Shown: positions 24,238 through 33,882 of the stretch, in pieces
Position numbering within the stretch: the first letter of the stretch is position 1
Layout of the letters: every line of letters starts with the position of its first letter
DNA from: CAYQUO01 sp964420835
GTDB lineage: Bacteria; Chloroflexota; Anaerolineae; Anaerolineales; Anaerolineaceae
NCBI GenBank assembly: GCA_964420835.1
Contig: CAYQUO010000012.1
Span: 1 to 64,000 of the forward strand
Length of the DNA: 64,000 nt
Direction: 5' to 3'
Translations under genes and position numbers: made by a program
The notes under the pieces: generated by a model
Told to the model about the DNA's origin: nothing
The model's database searches: none
The model's input: only the letters and a program-made list of their open reading frames with translations

Positions 24238-27033
24238 TTATACGTTCAGCCAACGGGCAGCCGCTTTTGGCAGGTCTTGCATTGATCCCAACTGGATTGT
24301 ACATTTCGGCAGCGATTGGATGAACAACTTGCCATATTTTTTACTGATCACACGGCGATCCAAAATCGTTACAACACCCCGATCGGATTGTGTTCGGATC
24401 AATCGGCCAAATCCCTGCCGGAATCGAAGGATGGCTTCTTGAAGATGATATTCATTGAAAGGATCTTCATATGTTTCTGACCGGGCGGCGATTATCGGGT
24501 CCGATGGCACATCAAAGGGGAGTTTAACGATGACGAGAGTCGAAAGCGCATCACCTGGGATGTCAACACCCTCCCAAAAAGCCCGGGTGCCTAGCAGGAT
24601 AGCCCTCTCAGAAACCCGAAAAGTTTCCAATAGCGAATTTGGTGAAGCGCCTTCACCCTGTTCGTAGACAAGGATGCCGGCATCTGCCAAAATGGGGGCT
24701 ATTGCCTGTGATGTCCGGCGGAGTTGGGCGTAAGATGTAAATAATGCCAGCAACCGCCCGCCGGTAGCCTTACTTAATCGGGCAAGTATTTGTTCGACCG
24801 AACGTTGATGGTTGGCGCCATCCGAAGGTTCCGGGATGTCATTGACGAGGTACAATAAGGCGGAAGATTCGTAATCAAATGGTGACCCAAGTGACAGCTC
24901 TTCTGCTTCATCTGCATTTAACCTTTCTCTTAGGTAATCAAAACGACAATCAGTTGTCAGGGTAGCCGAGGTAAGAATTACAGAAGATTTTTGATGCCAA
25001 AGATGATTTTCGACCAGAGGCCCAATGAACAAGGGAGCCACCTGAAGCGAAAGGCTGTGATTCTTGGGTGAGATTTCAACCCAGTAGATTTGATCAGGAG
25101 ATGGGTTGCTCACCAAACCATTAATATAGTTATCTGCTTCGCTGATACGGCGGTTGATTGTCCCAAGGCTGGTTTGCAGGTCGGAGAGTGCTTCTGAATG
25201 TGCAGGGTCAATGTCTCCAATGGATTGATAAAAGTTGGTCAATAATCCGACCAGTTGTATAAAGGATTCATGGACGAGGTCCCAAGCCATTTCCACATCG
25301 ACCCATGCGGGTTGTGTCCTTATTGCACTGGTGATTCGGGTTTGCTGCCCATAAAGGCTGATTGGTTGCCCATCTCGCTCAATTTCCAAAAATTCCCCCA
25401 GCCTTAGAAAAAATTGACGATTGCTTTGGTCAAGGTGGAAAATGTGATCCGTAATTTTTTGAGCTGCTTGAAAACAGTTGGCATAGTCAGCAGGTGTAAG
25501 AACAACGTGCAAGAGTCTCAAAATATGCCCGATTACCCCGGAATTTGTTCCACCCAACTCGTTCAATAAACGATGCAGATCTGGTAGATTGACTCGAAAA
25601 CTTAAAGCATTCGTTGTTGCGGTTTCCAGATGGTGAGCTTCATCAATGATGAGGTGATCATAATCGGGGATAATACGGTTTCCTGTTGCAACATCTGTAA
25701 GAAGAAGGGCGTGGTTCACAATGACCAGGTGGGCGTTTTCTGCAGCTCTATGTACCTTGAAAAAAGGACATGCTCCGCCCATTCGTCCAAGGCAGGTTTC
25801 ATTCTTGCATCCCTCATCCTCTGCGGAGAGCATTGCCCATGCATCCCGTTCGGCAGGACCATTGATATTTATCTCTGTCCTGTCACCGGTTCCCCCCGAC
25901 CAAAGCCAGACAAGGATTTTTGCCAACAGTCTTAGCTCATCAACATTCTCGGGCATTCTCTGCCGCATTAGATCCAATTTTCTTGGGCAAAGATAATTAA
26001 TCCGTCCCTTCAACACTGCGACGCGTAAATCAAGTCCCAGGGCTTTTGTTAGATCCGGAACATCCTTGTTGATCAACTGATCCTGGAGGTTAATGGTATT
26101 GGTGGAAATCACAACCCTTCTCTGATTACTGGTGGCGAATATGGCTGCCGGGATTAAGTAGGCATAAGATTTCCCAATCCCAGTGCCAGCCTCAACCAAC
26201 AGGTGAAGATTCTCATTAATGGAATTGGCTACAGCCCGGGTCATTTCCACTTGTTGTGGCCGATATTCATATGTACTAAATATTCGTGAAAAGGTTCCTC
26301 CATATTCAAGAAAGCCGGCAACCTCTTCGATGTCCAATGGAATGGGAGGGTCCAGGGGTGTCAGTTTATGGATTTGCTCCTGGCCTTGAATTTTGAATAA
26401 GTTTTCATAAGGAAAAAGACCGAAATTCTGAAGTCCAGATGCATTGGGATGGTTTTTTTGGATTTCCTGGAATACAGCATTTGCATCCCAATTAAACGGT
26501 TGTGACAACCGCACAATTTCGTTTAACAATTCTATTGGCAGGCTTTTCGCCTTTTCAACCAGGCGGATGAAAACGGCAAAAGTTGTGTGGGCATCATTGA
26601 GAGCCCGATGAGCAGTTGGAACCGGGACACCCAGAATCTGTCCGAGGGCGGAAAGGTTATATCGACTCGCAGTAGGCAACAGAACAGATGCAAGTTCATA
26701 GGTATCAATGACATCATTCGATTGCAATATATGGCTTTGTTGCAGGAATGACAGATCAAAACGAACATTGTGACCGATCACCGAGCGGTCACCTATGAAT
26801 TCAGCCAGATTCGGCAGCACATCTGGAAGAAGGGGGGCATTCTGGACCATCTCATTGGTGATGCCAGTTAACTGGCTTATCATGGGAGGGATTGGTCGCC
26901 TGGGATTGATCAGGGTGGACCATTCTGCATCTATCCGTGAGCCGCTGAACCGAACTGCCCCGATTTCCGTGATGGCATCGCGCTCAGGATCAAGCCCTGT
27001 TGTTTCAATATCCAATGCAACAAGGGAATTCAT
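24238..27033 (-). CDS. DinG-family helicase with N-terminal DnaQ-like exonuclease
   Basis: A 931-residue fusion. Residues 1-170 are a 3'-5' exonuclease of the DEDD type ('ALDIETTGLD' with D8 and E10; 'GHNVRFDLSFL'; 'HRALNDAHTT'). From about 245 on it is an XPD/DinG superfamily 2 helicase: Walker A 'EAGTGIGKSYAY' near 281-292, DEAH box near 463, and the closing 'FGRLIRTQSDRGV'. Four cysteines ('YLCPRK', 'GCKNETC', 'ACPF') between Walker A and DEAH fit the iron-sulfur cluster of DinG enzymes. It probably unwinds branched or R-loop DNA. Such fusions are common in Gram-positive bacteria. It stands alone, after a terminator. Confidence 0.92.
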   Translation of the reverse strand: MNSLVALDIETTGLDPERDAITEIGAVRFSGSRIDAEWSTLINPRRPIPPMISQLTGITNEMVQNAPLLPDVLPNLAEFIGDRSVIGHNVRFDLSFLQQSHILQSNDVIDTYELASVLLPTASRYNLSALGQILGVPVPTAHRALNDAHTTFAVFIRLVEKAKSLPIELLNEIVRLSQPFNWDANAVFQEIQKNHPNASGLQNFGLFPYENLFKIQGQEQIHKLTPLDPPIPLDIEEVAGFLEYGGTFSRIFSTYEYRPQQVEMTRAVANSINENLHLLVEAGTGIGKSYAYLIPAAIFATSNQRRVVISTNTINLQDQLINKDVPDLTKALGLDLRVAVLKGRINYLCPRKLDLMRQRMPENVDELRLLAKILVWLWSGGTGDRTEININGPAERDAWAMLSAEDEGCKNETCLGRMGGACPFFKVHRAAENAHLVIVNHALLLTDVATGNRIIPDYDHLIIDEAHHLETATTNALSFRVNLPDLHRLLNELGGTNSGVIGHILRLLHVVLTPADYANCFQAAQKITDHIFHLDQSNRQFFLRLGEFLEIERDGQPISLYGQQTRITSAIRTQPAWVDVEMAWDLVHESFIQLVGLLTNFYQSIGDIDPAHSEALSDLQTSLGTINRRISEADNYINGLVSNPSPDQIYWVEISPKNHSLSLQVAPLFIGPLVENHLWHQKSSVILTSATLTTDCRFDYLRERLNADEAEELSLGSPFDYESSALLYLVNDIPEPSDGANHQRSVEQILARLSKATGGRLLALFTSYAQLRRTSQAIAPILADAGILVYEQGEGASPNSLLETFRVSERAILLGTRAFWEGVDIPGDALSTLVIVKLPFDVPSDPIIAARSETYEDPFNEYHLQEAILRFRQGFGRLIRTQSDRGVVTILDRRVISKKYGKLFIQSLPKCTIQLGSMQDLPKAAARWLNV

Positions 27034-27072
27034 CGAAGGGATTATACCATTCGGAAAATACCCATAAACATA

Positions 27073-27104
27073 AACCGGAATACCTCATGGAAGGTACTCC
27101 GGTT
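27073..27104 (-). terminator. Terminator of the DUF4349 lipoprotein gene
   Basis: A long hairpin (AACCGGA-TACCT 27073-27085 with AGGTA-TCCGGTT 27092-27104, one internal mismatch) lies 30 bases after the stop codon at 27134. The minus-strand tail is TTTATGTTTATG, so the U-tract is imperfect. Confidence 0.7.
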
Positions 27105-27133
27105 AATAATTTGGTTTTACAAAAAGCAGGCAA

Positions 27134-28099
27134 TTAGGGGTTGTTTTCTGTTTGTGCTTTCTTTGATTTCCGTCGGAGGTACCAGCGCCTTAAACCCCGA
27201 ATTATGAAATAACCCGGTACGCCGATCAAGATACCTATTGGCAGGCAGAAAATGACCGCCCAAATCAAGGCATTGGCAATATATTTCAGGGAATTGATCA
27301 ATGCCTGCAGCGCATCCCTGGCAATTCCCTCGGGCTTCCATCCTCCAATGGTCAATGGAGCAATGGATTCTTGGGAACGAATTCGAACAGATATTGCGGA
27401 TAATCGGGATGCTTCGTCATAATAGCGGATCTGCCCTTTTAGAACCTCAATCTGTTCATGGACCTGGATTAATTGCGTATAAACAGACAGAACATCTTCG
27501 GTTTCGGTTGCATTGTCCATGATCTCTTGGAGTTTTTTTTCAGTTTGTTCAGCGTTCGTCAATCTCGATTTGAGGTCTGTGTATTCTTTCGTTACATCCT
27601 GTCCTTCGACATTTTCTGACAGGATATCAGTCTTCGGATCAGTAACCTGTGCCTTGATCTTTGATAATGCTTCATCAAGTTTTTCGGCGGGAACCCGTAT
27701 CGTGATATTCCCTTCGGGTACTTGTATTCCCTGGTCGGTTGTGATTTTATAGAGCTGTGATGTCACAATAAAACCACCCATATCCTCGGCCATTTTTCCA
27801 ATGGTTTCCTGGGAACTGACAGGATCTTTAACTACGATTGACAGGTTGGCATTTTTAAGAACGATCCGTTGAACAGATGAATGATCCGTAAGGTCACTTT
27901 CATTTACATATTTTGTTTCCGGGATGGGATATTCATCCATGGAAACCGCCGGAGCAGACATGGCCATAGAGGGTGCTTCATAGTCCGCAACACCTCCATA
28001 ACCGCGCTCGGAATATGATTGTGTTGCATTTTTCGCTGCGCAACCGGATAACATTATTGCGAAGGTGAATATTGAAATTAGTGTCAGCATTTTTTTCAT
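27134..28099 (-). CDS. DUF4349 lipoprotein
   Basis: The family is recognised but its function is unknown. The mature part starts at the lipobox Cys 20 ('IMLSGC'). Residues 80-150 contain 'RIVLKNANLSIVVKDP' and 'GGFIVTSQ', the DUF4349 core; a coiled coil follows at about 165-235, and one or two membrane helices lie near 278-305 before a basic tail. The frame extends upstream to 28171, but the ATG at 28099 has a GAGGAGA ribosome site and gives a normal signal peptide, so I start there (321 residues). The gap of 61 bases to the phosphoesterase gene leaves open whether it belongs to the metH operon. Confidence 0.83.
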   Translation of the reverse strand: MKKMLTLISIFTFAIMLSGCAAKNATQSYSERGYGGVADYEAPSMAMSAPAVSMDEYPIPETKYVNESDLTDHSSVQRIVLKNANLSIVVKDPVSSQETIGKMAEDMGGFIVTSQLYKITTDQGIQVPEGNITIRVPAEKLDEALSKIKAQVTDPKTDILSENVEGQDVTKEYTDLKSRLTNAEQTEKKLQEIMDNATETEDVLSVYTQLIQVHEQIEVLKGQIRYYDEASRLSAISVRIRSQESIAPLTIGGWKPEGIARDALQALINSLKYIANALIWAVIFCLPIGILIGVPGYFIIRGLRRWYLRRKSKKAQTENNP

Positions 28100-28160
28100 G
28101 TCCGTCTTCTCCTCGCTCTTTATTGGTCTAACGTATATGATTGGGGTTTTGTTCCATGGA

Positions 28161-28889
28161 TTAGTAGCCAATTTCCAACCGTGTGGCGTGTCTTTTTGGC
28201 AGATTATAATTAATTATCCTTTGCTGGACTGATTTTATATCGTATTCTACCCTTTTTTGAATCCACGTAAGGTTTTCCGGGTCGTAGAGTGCATATGAAG
28301 CTCTGGAATCAAGGTCCCGGGGTTGACCAATTGAGCCGGGGTTTGCAATCATTCTTCCCTTTGGGATAATTGTTTCATTTTGATTGAGTCTGGCGGAAAC
28401 AATGGACCCATATTCACCACTATCAAGATGGCAAACAGGAAGATGGGTATGGCCGGTGAAACACAACCTTGTTGAAAAATGGTCAAAATTTGCGATTGCC
28501 GTACTTTCAAAAAGGATATATTCCCAGATAGGATCTCTAGGGCTGCCATGAACCAGAGTGACATCGGAATTAATCGCCTGTTCAGGCAAACCTTTCAAGT
28601 ACGTGAGGTTATCGGCAGAAATAACCTCTTTTGTCCAAAGGAGTGATGCTCTTGCCTCAAAATTGAAGTCAGCCAGATCCAGATCTCTTGCAACAGCAGC
28701 GTCATGATTCCCAAGCACGCAAATCGCATCGGGAAAGAATCGTATCCGTTCTATGCACTGGTTGGGATCCGGCCCATACCCAATAAGATCACCCAGGCAC
28801 CATAAAAAATCAAAAGAACCAGCATCTTCCAGTACCGCCTCCAATGCATCCAGATTGGCGTGAATATCAGATATTACAAGGATTTTCAT
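28161..28889 (-). CDS. Metallophosphoesterase, YfcE/calcineurin-like
   Basis: This 242-residue protein carries the two-metal phosphoesterase motifs in order: 'ISDIHANLDAL' at 6-16, 'GDLIGYGPDP' at about 33-42, 'GNHDAAV' near 60, 'VHGSPRDP' near 115 and 'GHTHLPV' near 148. These families hydrolyse phosphodiesters or protein phosphates; the substrate is not readable. It follows the DUF3048 gene by 11 bases and so seems to be the seventh gene of the SAM-regulated operon. Confidence 0.88.
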   Translation of the reverse strand: MKILVISDIHANLDALEAVLEDAGSFDFLWCLGDLIGYGPDPNQCIERIRFFPDAICVLGNHDAAVARDLDLADFNFEARASLLWTKEVISADNLTYLKGLPEQAINSDVTLVHGSPRDPIWEYILFESTAIANFDHFSTRLCFTGHTHLPVCHLDSGEYGSIVSARLNQNETIIPKGRMIANPGSIGQPRDLDSRASYALYDPENLTWIQKRVEYDIKSVQQRIINYNLPKRHATRLEIGY

Positions 28890-28900
28890 CTATATCCTTA

Positions 28901-30025
28901 TTATGGTTGTCTGAACTGCAGTTCCCAGACTCCTGATGTTGGATGCGCGATGTTGGAACTGGTGCCGACCAATATGATCCAGGAATTACCAGGTTTTAGC
29001 GGCATTGGCAATCCATAATGATTGAAAAATTGAATCGGTCGGTCAATTGATATTGCCCGCCAGGTGCCTTCTTCAACCATTCCATCCCGAAAAAAAATTG
29101 CGCGTTGACCTTGGACTTTGGTAATTTGAATATCGTGGAGTGTGGGGTTAAATTCCGTATATGATGCGAATAACAGGATTACATTTGCCGCAGTAATTTG
29201 ATGGTTGTTTAGCCGGTCGGTAAGAGGAACCATTTGGGTGTGGTTCAGGTTTTTTTCGATCCAACGCAGATAATCCCCTGTATCAGGGTTAAAATGCCAC
29301 TCTCCCCGATCGGTTTTCCCATATTCAATTCCGATCTTTAACGCCAAATTATGCTCGTTTGGTGTAGTAACTGGGGAGGCAAATATCATGCCCGTCAGGT
29401 CCGGGTTTTGATTGTTGATCCCATTACGATTTACATAACGGGAAATTTCTCCTGTGTTGACATAAACCCAGGGCGAGACGTGGGTATCGTCACCACAAAT
29501 AACAGGACAGCCCGCTTCCAGGTGAGATATTGCTCTCCCGCCAAGACGGTCTTCAATCACCTTGTCCACTCTGGGGTCGGCGCTGCCATAAACCAGTATG
29601 CCTCCATACATGCTCACCAAAGGCCCATCAACCAATCTTCCAGACCTTAATGATCCTGCTTGTGGTACATCCTTGCCATAGTAAGTTGCAAGGAAACGAT
29701 TTGCCTCCTCGCCAATATAATATTCAAAAACCAGGTCTGCTTGTGAAAGTCCGGCTTGTGGACGGACTGAAGGAGGATAATTGGAGATCTTCACCATTAC
29801 TGGCCTGCGAAGGAGAAGGGTGGGATCATCCACCGCAAGCCCGGTTAAAGGGTTTATCTCTGGTGGGAATCCATAAACACCAAGAGGTGGTTCCTGTAAA
29901 AGTTGTTCTGGGTACAAACCCGGATGGAATGAAAAATATTCCGTACCATTTCCAGCAATGTTGAGGAGTAATGGGAATGCAAGAAAGCAGTAAAGAACCC
30001 TATGCCAGATGTGTTTTATACCCAT
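28901..30025 (-). CDS. DUF3048 exported protein (YerB-like)
   Basis: A 374-residue protein with an N-terminal signal/membrane helix (about 8-25). 'NPLTGLAVDDP' near 59, 'RPVMVKISNYPPSVRPQAGLS' in two parts near 75-95 and 'SADPRVDKVIED' mark the DUF3048 domain known from YerB of Bacillus. The role is unknown, though an extracytoplasmic function is likely. The start overlaps the end of coaBC by 10 bases, so it is translationally coupled to a coenzyme A gene for no evident reason. Confidence 0.83.
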   Translation of the reverse strand: MGIKHIWHRVLYCFLAFPLLLNIAGNGTEYFSFHPGLYPEQLLQEPPLGVYGFPPEINPLTGLAVDDPTLLLRRPVMVKISNYPPSVRPQAGLSQADLVFEYYIGEEANRFLATYYGKDVPQAGSLRSGRLVDGPLVSMYGGILVYGSADPRVDKVIEDRLGGRAISHLEAGCPVICGDDTHVSPWVYVNTGEISRYVNRNGINNQNPDLTGMIFASPVTTPNEHNLALKIGIEYGKTDRGEWHFNPDTGDYLRWIEKNLNHTQMVPLTDRLNNHQITAANVILLFASYTEFNPTLHDIQITKVQGQRAIFFRDGMVEEGTWRAISIDRPIQFFNHYGLPMPLKPGNSWIILVGTSSNIAHPTSGVWELQFRQP

Positions 30026-31227
30026 TGGCTGATTATATCGATGATCTTTGACGCAACGACGTTCTTGTCCATTAACTCTTGTGGTTCAATTCTGCCATCT
30101 TTGAAAATGAAGGTTACTTGATTTGTCTGTACATCAAAACCGGAGCCTGAGGCGCCAATATCGTTTGCTACGATCAGATCGAGATGTTTTGATTTCACCT
30201 TTTTCATGGCATTATTTAGTAGGTTCTCAGTTTCGGCAGCGAAACCGATTACAAATTTGGGGCGGCCGGATTTAACCCGGAATTTGTACACTTCCTCCAA
30301 TATATCCACAGTCTGATTCAACACAACTTGTAAGGACTGGCCATCCTTTTTAATTTTTTGTTCAGCCGCACCAACTGGCCGAAAATCTGCTACAGCTGCT
30401 GCCATGATTAGGAAATCAGCGTCGACACATTCATCCAAAACGCTCTTGTACATTTGCTCTGCCGTGAGGATCGGGTGGAATTGACAACCAAATGGGATGG
30501 GTAAATTGGCCGGTCCGCTAATAAGTGAAACACATGCTCCCCTGTCCAAGGCGGCCTGGGCCAAGGCATAACCCTGTCTTCCCGAAGATCGATTGGTGAT
30601 AAACCTCACCGGGTCTAGAGGCTCCCGGGTACCGCCTGCAGTGACAACAACCTTTTTCCCGCAAAGATGACCATTTTTTGACAGGATCCATCTGGCGTTC
30701 CCAAGGATATCGTTAGGCTCAGACAGCCTGCCCAAACCGGTTAATCCTGAAGCCAGGTGTCCTTCGATGGGTCCAATGAATTTAACCCCACGATCGATCA
30801 AGCATTTAATATTGCTTTGTGTAGCCGGATTTTGATACATTCCGGCATCCATTGCGGGAGCTATTAGGATTGGGCAGGTCGCTGCAAGCGCGGTGACAAG
30901 AAGGAGGTTGTCACCAAAACCACCTGCCAATTTGGCGATCGTATTGGCGCTCGAAGGGGCAATAATTATTAAATCTGCGGCCCTTGCCAGCCCAATATGG
31001 GTTACATGGCCCTGGCTTCCCCAGAGGTCGTCTTCAACATAGGCTTTCCTCCCGGTAACAGACTGAAATGTGAGGGGGGTGATAAATTTAGTGGCGGATG
31101 GCGTTAGAACTGTTTCAACTATAGCCCCGGCCTGATGCAGGTGTGATGCCAATTCAGCTGCTTTGTAGGCGGCGATTGAGCCGGTAACGCCAAGGAGGAT
31201 CGTTTTGTTGTCGAATGGATTATCCAT
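30016..31227 (-). CDS. coaBC: Bifunctional phosphopantothenoylcysteine decarboxylase / phosphopantothenate-cysteine ligase
   Basis: It carries out steps two and three of coenzyme A synthesis: ligation of cysteine to 4'-phosphopantothenate and FMN-dependent decarboxylation. The decarboxylase half (1-185) has 'GVTGSIAAYKAAEL', the catalytic His in 'GHVTHIGLA', 'PSSANT' and 'PAMDAGMYQNPA'. The ligase half starts with 'VVVTAGGTREPLDPVRFI' near 197 and 'NRSSGRQGYALA'. The length (403) is normal. It overlaps coaX by eight bases. Confidence 0.95.
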   Translation of the reverse strand: MDNPFDNKTILLGVTGSIAAYKAAELASHLHQAGAIVETVLTPSATKFITPLTFQSVTGRKAYVEDDLWGSQGHVTHIGLARAADLIIIAPSSANTIAKLAGGFGDNLLLVTALAATCPILIAPAMDAGMYQNPATQSNIKCLIDRGVKFIGPIEGHLASGLTGLGRLSEPNDILGNARWILSKNGHLCGKKVVVTAGGTREPLDPVRFITNRSSGRQGYALAQAALDRGACVSLISGPANLPIPFGCQFHPILTAEQMYKSVLDECVDADFLIMAAAVADFRPVGAAEQKIKKDGQSLQVVLNQTVDILEEVYKFRVKSGRPKFVIGFAAETENLLNNAMKKVKSKHLDLIVANDIGASGSGFDVQTNQVTFIFKDGRIEPQELMDKNVVASKIIDIISQWV

Positions 31228-31999
31228 GGTTCATTTCCCAAATCAGTTTTAATCCTTCCAAAGTTAACCAGGGGGCAATAATGTCAAACACCTCAGTTTC
31301 CGAGGCGATCATATCTGTCAATCCGCCGGTGGCAATCACTTTCATGGCTTCTCCCAGTTCATCACGAAATCTTGCCACCATCCCTTCGACCATGGAGACG
31401 TAGCCAAACAATAATCCAGATTGTAAGGCATGGACAGTATTATGGCCGATTACCGCAGGAGGCCGTAATAATTCCACGTGCGGAAGTTTTGCCGTATGCT
31501 GTATGAGTGCATCAGCGGAGATTCCAATTCCCGGCGCGATCGAACCACCCAGATATTCACCATCCTTGGTAATGGCATCGAAAGTGGTAGCCGTTCCGAA
31601 ATCCACAACACAAGCGGGACCACCATATAGATGCATGACAGCAACGGCATCTGCAATTCTGTCAGCGCCCACCGCTTTTGGATCATCATATAAGATCTTG
31701 ATACCGGTTTGAAGGGTGCTCTCCACGATTAAGGGGGAGAGATTCAGGTATTGTATGCTTGCTTGTTTGATGCATCCGGTGAGGGGTGGTACCACCGAAG
31801 CCAGACAAATGCCTGTTAGCTGATCTACCGAGCATTGCCCATTTTTCAGTAACCCTAAAATTTGAAGTCCATACTCATCCGGCATTCGATCGTGATCTGT
31901 TGCCAACCGCCAACGAGCCCCAAGGTCATTCCCGACATATAGACCAATCGTTATGCTGGTATTGCCAATATCAATAACTAGGAGTTTTTCTTGGACCAT
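31220..31999 (-). CDS. coaX: Type III pantothenate kinase
   Basis: It phosphorylates pantothenate, the first step of coenzyme A synthesis; type III enzymes are not feedback-inhibited by CoA. The 259 residues show the ASKHA-fold motifs 'VIDIGNTSITIGLY' at 8-21, 'GADRIADAVA' near 110-119, 'VVDFGTATTFDA' near 129 and 'GGSIAPGI'. It starts two bases after the stop of the homocysteine methyltransferase/MTHFR gene and overlaps coaBC, so it belongs to the operon headed by metH. Confidence 0.95.
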   Translation of the reverse strand: MVQEKLLVIDIGNTSITIGLYVGNDLGARWRLATDHDRMPDEYGLQILGLLKNGQCSVDQLTGICLASVVPPLTGCIKQASIQYLNLSPLIVESTLQTGIKILYDDPKAVGADRIADAVAVMHLYGGPACVVDFGTATTFDAITKDGEYLGGSIAPGIGISADALIQHTAKLPHVELLRPPAVIGHNTVHALQSGLLFGYVSMVEGMVARFRDELGEAMKVIATGGLTDMIASETEVFDIIAPWLTLEGLKLIWEMNHG

Positions 32000-32001
32000 G
32001 G

Positions 32002-33876
32002 TTACACTAAATTAGTTTTACGAGAGGTCTCAATAATTTCCGCAACGTGATCAAACCGATTAAACGCTGGAATTATATAGAGACCATGCACATGTTCCCG
32101 AAGGTTTTCAATCAATTCTAATGCAATATTGATGCCTTCTCTTGGGCCTTTTTCCTCATTTTTGCGCATTCTCTCGAGGGTGAATTCGGGAAGGTCAATC
32201 CCTGGCACTTCATTTTTCAGGAACATGGCGTGACGCAAATTGGCAAGGGGAAGGATCCCGGCAAGAATGGGGGTTTCCAATCTGCCAAATTCACTTTTAT
32301 ATCTCTCGATAACCATGGTGAAGAGATAAGGGTCATAAAAGGGTTGTGTCAGAATAAAATCAGCTCCTGCCTCGATCTTTCGATTGAGTTTTTTCACCTC
32401 AAACACCAGATTTGGCGGGTTCAGGTTAAGAGCACAACCAACAAAAAAAGATGTTGGTTGTCCAATGTCAGATCCGGAATGGTCAATACCGAGATTAAAA
32501 TGATTCTTGATCATCCCAATCAGTCCTGATGGAACAAGGTCATAATCATCCATGGCATCAGGGTAATCTCCGATTGAGGTGGGATCTCCCATAACAACAA
32601 AAACATTTCTTACCCCAAGAGCGTGTGCAGCCAGGAGGTCACCTTGAACACGCAAAAGGTTACGTCCTCTCGTTGGGAAATGAAGAACGGTTTCGATACC
32701 CACCTGCCTCTGAATCAGGTTACAGACTGCCCAGGGACTCATTCGCATTCGTGCCATCGGGCTGTCTGCGACATTAATAACATCGGCACCTGAGTCCATT
32801 AGCAATGTTGCCCCTGCAATTAATTTATGTGTTGATAAACCTCGAGGAGGGTCCATTTCCACGGAAATGACAAATTTGCCACCATGTAAACTCTTTGACA
32901 GATTGGTTGGCTGTTCCGCCATTGGGGCTTCTTCCGGTTCTGGAAAGGTGATTGAAATGGAACCATCTGTTCTTGGTTGGGATGGCGCCCGATCCAAGGC
33001 TTTTCGCATTGCAGCGATATGCCTGGGTGTTGTACCGCAACAGCCACCGATGACCTTGACGCCTGAATTCCAGAGTGCAAGTGCGTATTCCTCGAAATAA
33101 TCCGGCCCAGCTGGGTACATAATTCTGCCACCAATCTGTTGAGGCCAGCCAGCGTTAGGCATTACAGCATAAGTGGCTTTAGGGAATGCGCCAGCCATCT
33201 GTTTTTGGATGCGGAACAACTGGCTGGGACCGCCAGAGCAATTAACACCCACCACATCTACTCCGGTTTCGATGATCTGACTGGCGACCTTGATCGGATC
33301 ATCCCCCAATAAGGTGCGATCATCCCTTGTGAAAGTCATTGAGGCAATGATTGGGATTCCAGGAGCAGTTTTCATAACTGCAGCAATTGCCTCTTTCATT
33401 TCGAAAAGGTCGGTCATGGTTTCAATGATGAATAAATCGACCCCCGCTGAATTTAATGCTGTAGCTTGTTCTAGAAATACCTGAAACGCTTCTTCTGGTT
33501 GAACCCGACCAAATGGCGCCAGGCGGACCCCTAAAGGGCCAATATCGCCAGCTAGAAGCACTTCCTTGAAAGAAGCAAGGATGATTTTCTTTGCCAGTTC
33601 GACAGCAGCTATATTGATCTGCGATACTTTATCTTCCAAACCGTGGCGTGAAAGTTTGAACCTGTTCGCTCCAAATGTATTTGTCTGAATCACCTGCGAG
33701 CCCGCCTCGATATATTCACGATGTATCTCGGCGACCAGGGCGGGTTGAGAAAGGTTTAAGTCATCAAAACAGCGATCATAATCAATTCCCCGGGAGTTCA
33801 GCATGGTACCCATCGCGCCATCAAAGAGGATGGGACGATTGGTTTCTAAAAGGATTTGGAAGCGGTTTTTGGTCAT
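32002..33876 (-). CDS. Bifunctional homocysteine S-methyltransferase / 5,10-methylenetetrahydrofolate reductase
   Basis: This is the YitJ-type fusion of 624 residues. The N-half (1-300) is a zinc-dependent homocysteine methyltransferase barrel with 'FDGAMGTMLNSRG', the zinc Cys in 'GVNCSGGP' and the pair in 'GGCCGTTPRH'. The C-half (about 330-624) is a methylenetetrahydrofolate reductase: 'ISVEMDPPRG', 'NVADSPMARMRMS', 'VFVVMGDPTS' and 'FILTQPFYDP'. It supplies methyl-THF for MetH, encoded six bases upstream, or may itself move the methyl group to homocysteine. Which half is active in methionine synthesis cannot be decided from sequence. Confidence 0.93.
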   Translation of the reverse strand: MTKNRFQILLETNRPILFDGAMGTMLNSRGIDYDRCFDDLNLSQPALVAEIHREYIEAGSQVIQTNTFGANRFKLSRHGLEDKVSQINIAAVELAKKIILASFKEVLLAGDIGPLGVRLAPFGRVQPEEAFQVFLEQATALNSAGVDLFIIETMTDLFEMKEAIAAVMKTAPGIPIIASMTFTRDDRTLLGDDPIKVASQIIETGVDVVGVNCSGGPSQLFRIQKQMAGAFPKATYAVMPNAGWPQQIGGRIMYPAGPDYFEEYALALWNSGVKVIGGCCGTTPRHIAAMRKALDRAPSQPRTDGSISITFPEPEEAPMAEQPTNLSKSLHGGKFVISVEMDPPRGLSTHKLIAGATLLMDSGADVINVADSPMARMRMSPWAVCNLIQRQVGIETVLHFPTRGRNLLRVQGDLLAAHALGVRNVFVVMGDPTSIGDYPDAMDDYDLVPSGLIGMIKNHFNLGIDHSGSDIGQPTSFFVGCALNLNPPNLVFEVKKLNRKIEAGADFILTQPFYDPYLFTMVIERYKSEFGRLETPILAGILPLANLRHAMFLKNEVPGIDLPEFTLERMRKNEEKGPREGINIALELIENLREHVHGLYIIPAFNRFDHVAEIIETSRKTNLV

Positions 33877-33882
33877 GGCACC

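Noticed and set aside
28100..28171. Longer start of the DUF4349 lipoprotein overlapping the phosphoesterase gene
   Set aside because: It would bury the signal peptide; the ATG at 28099 has a good ribosome site.
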